Origin: Symsagittifera roscoffensis
Lineage: Eukaryota; Xenacoelomorpha; Acoela; Convolutidae
Reading direction: 5' to 3'
Assembly (NCBI RefSeq): GCF_963678635.1
Contig: NC_087064.1
Location: 38,928,532-38,992,531, forward strand
Length of the DNA: 64,000 nucleotides
Positions 55,338 through 64,000 of this stretch are shown here, one piece after another. The notes beneath the pieces are model-generated. The model made no database searches and was not told the origin of the DNA. It saw only the letters and a list, made by a program, of their open reading frames with translations. The translations under genes were made by a program, and so were the position numbers. Every line of letters starts with the position of its first letter. Positions within the stretch are counted from its first letter, which is position 1.

Positions 55338-58300
55338 ATTGACTTTTCTGGATGTTTCAAATATACTATGATGAAAATTGAAAATCGTTTTTAGTTGTTT
55401 TTTGATTCTAAAGAATTTCTGTCTTCTTATTCAGGTGTCAAATGTCAATAATTTCCAAGCTGGCCTGATAATGTAATTTTTTCTGGATGACTCATACATC
55501 CTATGACGAAGATAGTTTTCGCAGCTGTTTTTTGATTCTAAACACTTTTTGTCTTCATAATCAAGTCTCAAAAGACGATAATTTCCGTGATAGCATGTTG
55601 ATGTACCTTTTTCTGGATGAATCATACATCCTATAATGAAGGTCATTTTTTTCGATTCTCAACAGTCAATTGTTTGCGAGAAAGCATGATGATGTAGCTT
55701 TTTCTGAATGACTCAAACTTTCTATGATGAAGGTCATTTTTTTTCCCGAAATTGTTTTTTGATTCTGAACAATTTTTGTTCCATGAACAATTCTCAAAAA
55801 TCTACAGTTTGCGAAATAGCAGGGTGGAGTAAATTTTTCTGGATGACTCATCCATATTTTGATATAGAAAAAAAACATTTCAGTTGTTTTTTTGATTGTA
55901 AACATCTTCCTTTTTTAGTATCAAGTCTCAAAAGTCAATATTTTCCGAGATAGCATGATGATGTAGCTTTTCAAATATACTATGATGAAGATTGAAAATC
56001 TTTTTTAGTTGTTTTTTGATTCTAAAGAACTTTTGTCTTCTTATTCAAGTGTCAAAATCGATAATTTCCAAATGGCCTGATAATGTAGCTTTTTCTGGAT
56101 GACTCAATTATCCTATGATGAATTAATTTTTTCGGTCGTTTTTTGATTCTAAACAATTTTTGTCCTCGTAATCAAGTCTCAAAAGACGATAATTTCCGAG
56201 ATAGCATGTTGATGTACCTTTTTCTGGATGACTCATACATCCTATAATGAAGATTGAAAACCTTTTTTTAGTTTTTTTTTTATTCTAAACAATTTTTGTC
56301 TGCATATTCAGGTGTCAAAAGTCAATAATTTCCGAGATGGCCTGATGAAAATAATTTTTTTAAATTGTTTTGATACTAAACAGTTTTGTCTTCATAATCA
56401 ATTTTCAAAAGACGATAATTTCCGAGATAGCATGTTAATTTTTCTTTTTCTGGATGACTCATACATCCTATAATGAAGATTGAAAGTCTTTTTTAAGTGT
56501 CTTTGATTCTAAATAACTTTTGTTTTCATATTCAGGTGTCAAAATTCGATAATTTCCGAGATGGCTTGGTAGTGTAGCTTTTTCTGGATGACTTAAACTT
56601 CCTATGATGAAGATAATTTTTTTCAGTAGTTTTTGATACTAAACAGTTTCGTCTTCATAATTAAGTCTCAAAAGTCGATAGTTTGCGAAATAGCATGATG
56701 ATGTAGCTTTTTCTGGATGACTCATACGTCCTATGATGAAGATTGAAAATTTTTTCCAGTTATTTTTTTGATTTAAGACAACGTTTGTCTTCATAGTCAG
56801 GTGTCAAAAGTCGATAATTTCCGAGATGGCCTAATAATGTAGCTTTTTTCTGAATGACTCAAACAACCTATGATGAAGATAATTTTTTCTGTTGTTTTTT
56901 GATTCTAAACCATCTTTGTCCTCATAATCGATTCTCAAAAGTCAATAGTTTCCAAGATAGCGTGTTGATGTAGCTTTTTCTGGATGACTCATACATCTTA
57001 GGATGAAGATTGAAAATGTTTTCTTAGTGATTTTTTGATTCTAAACAACTTTTGTCTTAATACTCAGGTGTCAAAAGTCAATAATTTCCAAGATGGCCTG
57101 ATAAGGAAGCTTTTTCTGGATGACTCATACATCCTATGATGAAAATAAGTTTTTTCAGTTGTTTTTGATACTAAACAGTTTTGTCTTCATGATCAAGTCT
57201 CCAAACCCGATAGTTTCCTAGATAACATGATGATGTAGCTTTTTCTGGATGACTCGTACATCCTATGATGAAGATTGAAAACCTTTTTTTAGTTGTTTTT
57301 TGATTTTTAATCGAATGTCAAAAATTGAGAATTTCCGAGACGGCCTAATAATGTAGCTTTTTCTGCATGACTCAAACATCCTATGATGAAAATACTTATT
57401 TTTATCGTTATTTTTTTGATTATCAACAACTTTTGTCTTCATAATCAAGTCTCAAAACTTGATATTTTCGGAAATAGCATAGTCATGTAGCTTTTTCTGA
57501 TTGACACATACATCCTATAATGAAGATTGAAAATTTTTTTAGTTGTTTTTTGATTTTAGACAGCTTATGTTACATAATCAGGTGTCAAAAGTCAATAATT
57601 TCCGAGATAGCCTGATAATGTGGCTTTTTCTGGATGACTCATACATCCTATGATGAAAATAATTTTCTCAGTTGTTTTTTGATTCTTAACAACTTCTATC
57701 TTCATTATCGATTCTCAAAAGTCAATAGTTTGCGAGATAGCATGAGGATGTAGCTTTTTCTGAATGACTCATACAACCTATGATGGAGGTCATTTTTTTT
57801 TCGATTCTCTAAAGTGAATAGTTTGCGAGATAGCATTATGATGTAGCTTTTTCTGACTCATACATCCTCTGATGAAGGTCATTTTTTTCAGAAATTAATT
57901 TTTGATTCTAAACAATTTTTGATCCATAAACAATTCTCAAAAATCTATAATTTGCGAGATAGCAGGGTAAAGTAAATTTTTCTGGATGACTCATCCTTTT
58001 TTGAGGTAGAAAAAAATATTTCAGTTGTTTTTTTGATTCAAAACATCTTTTTTCTGTAGTATCAAGTCTCAAAAATCAATATTTTCCGAGATAGCTTGAT
58101 GATGTAGCTTTTTCTGAATGAGTCATACGTCCTATGATAAAGATGAAAGAAAAACTTCAGTTGTTTTTTTTATTCTAAACAACTTTTGTCTTCATAACCA
58201 ATTTTCAGATTTCAATAGTTTCCGAGATAGCATGACGATGTAGCTCTTTCTGGTTGACTCATACATCCTATGATGAAGGTTAAACTTTTTTCAGAATTTT

Positions 58301-61300
58301 TTTTTGATTCTAAACAATTTTTGTTCCATAATCAAATCCTTAAGTCACTAGTTTGCGAGGTAGCATGATGATGTAAGTTTTTCTGAATGAATCATACATC
58401 CTATGATGAAGGCCATTTTTTTTCGATTCTCAAAAGTCAATAGTTTGCGAGATAGCAGCATGATGATGTAGCTTTTTCTGATTGACTCAAACATCCTATG
58501 ATGAAGGTCATATTTTTTAGGAAATTGTTTTTTGATTCTTAACAACTTTGGTTCCAAAATCAATTCTAAAAAACCTATAGTTTGCAAGATAGCATGGTAG
58601 AATAAGCTTTCCTGGATAATTCAGCCATTTTTTGATGTGGATAAAAAAATTTCAGTTGTTTTTTTTTATTCTAAACATCTTTCTTCTACTTAGTCAAGTC
58701 TCAAAAATCAGTATTACTCCAGATAGCATGATGATGTAGCTTTTTCTGGATGACTCATACATCCTTTCAAAAAGATAAAAGAAAAAATCAGTTTGGGAGA
58801 TAGCTTGATGATGTAGCTTTTTCTGAATGCTTCATACATCCTATGATGAAAGTCATTTTTTTCAGAAATTAATTTTTGATTCTAAACAATTTTTGTTCCA
58901 TAAACATTTCTCAAAAATCTATAATTTGCGAGATAGCAGGGTAAAGTAAATTTTTCTGGATGACTCATCCTTTTTTGAGGTAGAAAAAAAATATTTCAGT
59001 TGTTTTTTTTTATTCTAAGCATCTTTTTGCTGTAGTATCAAGTCTCAAAAATCAATATTTTCCGAGATAGCATGATGATGTAGCTTTTTCTGAATGAGTC
59101 ATACGTCCTATGATAAAGATGAAAGAAAAACTTCAGTTGTTTTTTTTATTCTAAACAACTTTCGTCTTCATTACCAATTTTCAGATTTCAATAGTTTCCG
59201 AGATAGCATGACGATGTAGCTCTTTCTGGTTGACTCATACATCCTATGATGAAGGTCATTTTTTTCAGAAATTAATTTTTGATTCTAAACAATTTTTGTT
59301 CCATAAACAATTCTCAAAAACCTATAATTTGCGAGATAGCAGGGTAAAGTAAATTTTTCTGGATGACTCATCCTTTTTTGAGGTAGAAAAAAATATTTCA
59401 GTTGTTTTTTTGATTCTAAACATCTTTTTTCTGCAGTATCAAGTCTCAAAAATCAATATTTTCCGAGATAGCATGATGATGTAGCTTTCTCTGAATGAGT
59501 CATACGTCCTATGATAAAGATGAAAGAAAAACTTCAGTTTTTTTTTTTCTGAACAACTTTTGTCTTCATAACCAATTTTCAGATTTCAATAGTTTCCGAG
59601 ATAGCATGACGATGTAGCTCTTTCTGGTTGACTCATACATCATATGATGAAGGTTAAACTTTTTTCAGATATTTTTTTTGATTCTAAACAATTTTTGTTC
59701 CATAATCAAATCCTAAAGTCAATAGTTTGCGAGGTAGCATGATGATGTAAGTTTTTCTGAATGAATCATGCATCCTATGATGAAGGCCATTTTTTTTCAA
59801 TTCTCAAAAGTCAATAGTTTGCGAGATAGCAGCATGATGATGTAGTTTTTTCTGATTGACTCAAACATCCTATGATGAATGTCATATTTTTTAGGAAATT
59901 GTTTTTTGATTCTTAACAACTTTGGTTCCAAAATCAATTCAAAAAAAACCTATAGTTTGCAAGATAGCATGGTAGAGTAAGCTTTCCTGGATAATTCAGC
60001 CATTTTTTGATGTGGATAAAAAAATTTCAGTTGTTTTTTTTTTATTCTAAACATCTTTCTTCTACATAGTAAAGTCTCAAAAATCAATATTACTCGTGAT
60101 AGCATGATGATGTAGCTTTTTCTGCATGACTCAAACATCCTATGATGAAAATACTTATTTTTATCCTTTTTTTTGATTATCAACAACTTTTGTCTTCATA
60201 ATCAAGTCTCAAAACTCGATATTTTCGGAAATAGCATGGTCATGTAGCTTTTTCTGATTGACTCATACATCCTATAATGAAGATTGAAAATCTTTTTAGT
60301 TGTTTTTTGATTTTAGACAGCTTATGTTACAGAATCAGGTGTCAAAAGTCAATAATTTCCAAGATGGCCTGATAATGTGGCTTTTTCTGGGTGACTCATA
60401 CATAATATGATGAAAATAATTTTTTCAGTTGTTTTTTGATTCTTAACAACTTTTATCTTCATTATCGATTCTCAAAAGTCAATAGTTTGCGAGATAGCAT
60501 GAGGATGTAGCTTTTTCTGAATGACTCATACAACCTATGATGGAGGTCATTTTTTTTTCGATTCTCTAAAGTGAATAGTTTGCGAAATAGCATTATGATG
60601 TAGCTTTTTCTGACTCATATGAATGGTGAAGGTCATTTTTTTTCAGAAATTAATTTTTGATTCTAAACAATTTTTGTTCCATAAACAATTCTCAAAAATC
60701 TATAATTTGCGAGATAGCAAGGTAAAGTAAGTTTTTCTGGATGACTCATCCTTTTTTGAGGTAGAAAAAAATATTTCAGTTGTTTTTTTGATTCTAAACA
60801 TCTTTTTTTCTGTAGTATCAAGCTCAAAAATCAATATTTTCTGAGATAGCATGATGATGTAGCTTTTTCTGTATGAGTCATACGTCCTATGATAAAGATG
60901 AAAGAAAAACTTCAGTTGTTTTTTTTTATTCTAAACAACTTTTGTCTTCATAACCAATTTTCAGATTTCAATAGTTTCCGAGATAGCATGACAATGTAGC
61001 TCTTTCTGGTTGACTCATACATCCTATGATGAAGGTTAAACTGTTTTCAGATATTTTTTTTGATTCTAAACAATTTTTGTTCCATAATCAAATCCTAAAG
61101 TCAATAGTTTGCGAGGTAGCATGATGATGTAAGTTTTTCTGAATGAATCATACATCCTATGATGAAGGCCATTTTTTTCGATTCTCAAAAGTCAATAGTT
61201 TGCGAGATATCAGCATGATGATGTAGCTTTTTCTGATTGACTCAAACATCCTACGATGAAGGTCATATTTTTTAGAAAATTGTTTTTTGATTCTTAACAA

Positions 61301-64000
61301 CTTTGGTTCCAAAATCAATTCTAAAAAACCTATAGTTTGCAAGATAGCATGGTAGAGTAAGCTTTCCTGGATAATTCAGCCATTTTTTGATGTGGATAAA
61401 AAAATTTCAGTTGTTTTTTTTATTCTAAACATCTTTCTTCTACATAGTCAAGTCTCAAAAATCAATATTACTCGAGATAGCATGATGATGTAGCTCTTTC
61501 TGGATGACTCATACATCCTTTCATAAAGATAAAAGAAAAAATCAGTTTGGGAGATACCTTGATGATGTAGCTTTTTCTGAATGTTTCATACATCCTATGA
61601 TGAAAGTCATTTTTTTTTCGATTCTCAACAGTCAATAGTTTGCGAGAAAGCTTGATGATGTAGCTTTTTCTGAATGACTCAAACATCCTATGATGAAAGT
61701 CATTTTTTCCAGAAATTGTTTTTTGATTCTGAACAATTTTGTTCCATGAACAATTCTCAAAAATCTACAATTTGCGAGATAGCAGGGTGGAGTTAATTTT
61801 TCTGGATGACTCATCCATATTTTGATTTGAAAAAAAAACATTTCAGTTGTTTTTTTGACTGTAAACATCTTCCTTCTTTAATATCAAGTCTCAAAAGTCA
61901 ATACTTTCCGAGATAGCATGTTGATGTAGCTTTTTCTGGTTGACTCATACATCCTATGTTAAAGACGAAAGAAAAGTTTAAGTTGTTTTTTATTCTAAAC
62001 AATTTTTGTCTAGAAAGTCGATAGTTTCGGAGATAGCATAGTGATGTAGCTTTTTTGGATGACTCATACATCCTATCATAATGATTGAAAATCTTTTTAG
62101 TTGTTTTTTGATTTTAGACAACTTTTGCTACATAATCAGCAGTCAAAAGTCAATAGTTTGGGAGATAGCATGATGATGTGGCTTTTTCTGAATTTTTCAT
62201 ACATCCTATGATGAAATTCATTTTTTTTAATTCTCAACAGTCAAAAGTTTGCGAGAAAGCTTGCTGATGTAGCTTTTTCTGAATGACTCAAACATCCTAT
62301 GATGAAAGTCATTTTTTCCAGAAATTGTTTTTTGATTCTGAACAATTTTTGTTCCATGAATAATTCTCAAAAATCTACAATTTGCGAGATAGCAGGGTGG
62401 AGTTAATTTTTCTGGATGACTCATCCATATTTTGATTTGAAAAAACCATTACAGTTGTTTTTTTGACTGTAAACATCTTCCTTCTTTAGTATCAAGTCTC
62501 AAAAATCAATATTTTCCGAGATAGCATGTTGATGTAGCTTTTTCTGGTTGACTCATACATCCTATGTTAAAGACGAAAGAAAAGCTTAAGTTGTTTTTTA
62601 TTCTAAACAATTTTTGTCTAGAAAGTCGATAGTTTCGGAGATAGCATAGTGATGTAGCTTTTTTTGGATGACTCATACATCCTATCATAATGATTGAAAA
62701 TCTTTTTAGTTGTTTTTTGATTTTAGACAACTTTTGCTACATAATCAGCTGTCAAAAGTCAATAGTTTGGGAGATAGCATGATGATGTGGCTTTTTCTGA
62801 ACTTTTCATACATCCTATGACGAAGGTCATTTTTTTTTGATTCTCAACAGTCAATAGTTTGCGAGATAGCAGCATGATGATGTAGCTATTTCTGATTGAC
62901 TCAAACATCCTATGATGAAGGTCATATTTTTAGGAAATTGTTTTTTGACTCTTAACAACTTTGGTTCCAAAATCAACTCTAAAAAACCTATAGTTTTCAA
63001 GATAGCATGGTAGAGTAAGCTTTCCTGGATAATTCAGCCATTTTTTAATGTGGATAAAAAAATTTCAGTTGTTTTTTTATTCTAATCATCTTTCGTCTAC
63101 ATAGTCAAGTCTCAAAAATCAATATTACCCGAGATAGCATGATGATGTAGCTTTTTCTGGATGACTCATACATCCTTTCATAAAGTTAAAAGAAAAAATC
63201 AGTTTGGGAGATAGCTTGATGATGTAGCTTTTTCTGAATGACTCAAACATCCTATGATGAAAGTCATTTTTTCCAGAAATTGTTTTTTGATTCTGAACAA
63301 TTTTTGTTCCATGAACAATTCTCAAAAATCTACAATTTGCGAGATAGCAGGGTGGAGTTAATTTTTCTGGATGACTCATCCATATTTTGATTTGAAAAAA
63401 CCATTTCAGTTGTTTTTTTGACTGTAAACATCTTCCTTCTTTAGTATCAAGTCTCAAAAATTAATATTTTCCGAGATAGCATGTTGATGTACCTTTTTCT
63501 GGTTGACTCATACATCCTATGTTAAAGACGAAAGAAAATTTTAAGTTGTTTTTTATTCTAAACAATTTTTGTCTAGAAAGTCGATAGTTTCGGAGATAGC
63601 ATAGTGATGTAGCTTTTTTTGGATGACTCATACATCCTATCATAATGATTGAAAATCTTTTTAGTTGTTTTTTGCTTTTAGACAACTTTTGCTACATAAT
63701 CAGCTGTCAAAAAGTCAATAGTTTGGGAGATAGCATGATGATGTGGCTTTTTCTGAATTTTTCATACATCCTATGACGAAGGTCATTTTTTTTTGATTCT
63801 CAACAGTCAATAGTTTGCGAGATAGCAGCATGATGATGTAGCTTTTTCTGATTGACTCAAACATCCTATGATGAAGGTCATATTTTGAGGAAATTGTTTT
63901 TTGATTTCTTAACAACTTTGGTTCCAAAATCAATTCTAAAAAACCTATAGTTTGCATGATAGCATAGTAGAGTAAGCTTTCCTGGATAATTCAGCCATTT
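55338..64000 (-). repeat. Long inverse-orientation monomer array, runs off the window
   Basis: At least 8.66 kb of the same monomer family in reverse complement (TTCTGGATGACTCATACATC, TTTGCGAGATAGCATGATG, TTTTTTGATTCTAAACAA). Higher-order order is again visible: a landmark monomer run at 62,506-62,730 recurs at 63,461-63,685 (955 bp). Others recur near 57.9, 58.9, 59.3 and 60.6 kb. Individual monomers are more diverged than in the 27-34 kb array. No genes. Confidence 0.92.

Larger units (their letters stand above)
43070..55971 (+). repeat. Tandem segmental duplication, copy 2 (~12.9 kb)
   Basis: Collinear with 29,021-42,870. Homology stops at 55,971, after GATGATGTAGCTTTT. There copy 1 continues CTGGGTGACTC, while copy 2 jumps to CAAATATACTATGATG, another monomer of the same inverse array. 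Confidence 0.88.

Overview
The window is AT-rich eukaryotic DNA (one 200-N scaffold gap, long A/T runs, no bacterial gene or operon structure). It is almost entirely repeats and decayed mobile-element genes. The TA-flanked palindromic elements, the hAT-like elements and the relics of a protein-primed family-B DNA polymerase fit an invertebrate animal genome. I cannot name the lineage from sequence alone. I see no convincing intact host gene, rRNA or tRNA.

Layout. (1) 1-6.7 kb: mostly non-coding, with two possible minus-strand exons (1.30-1.71 kb), one hairpin, two degenerate minisatellites and old dispersed repeats. (2) 6.77-13.97 kb: a compound tandem duplication carrying three copies of a hAT-like non-autonomous element and four copies of a 736-738 bp palindromic Tc1/mariner-type element with TA target sites. 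(3) 14-16.4 kb: little recognisable. (4) 16.4-26.8 kb: three relics of one DNA polymerase gene family on the minus strand (P1 16.66-17.12, P2 18.65-21.33, P3 24.63-26.50). A 1.94 kb segment with a GC-richer coding-like patch is present next to P2 and absent next to P3. (5) 23.58-64 kb: arrays of an approximately 125-130 bp monomer organised in higher-order units of roughly 0.68-0.96 kb. They run in plus orientation at 23.6-24.6, 26.8-37.2 and 43.07-50.29 kb, and in the inverse orientation at 42.24-43.07 and 55.34-64 kb.

The most striking structure is plus-array / 5.0 kb core / minus-array, which occurs twice in tandem (29.02-43.07 and 43.07-55.97 kb; near identical). Each core carries four decayed genes in both orientations, nested inverted repeats (about 430 bp outside, 74 bp inside) and a duplicated 5' gene part on opposite strands. 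This resembles a very large foldback-type element whose ends are inverted satellite-like arrays. The polymerase relic P3 lies inside the same array family, so polymerase, core genes and arrays may be parts of one element family. That link is inference. Because the two 13-14 kb copies are about 99% alike by eye, collapsed, expanded or haplotypic assembly duplication must also be considered.
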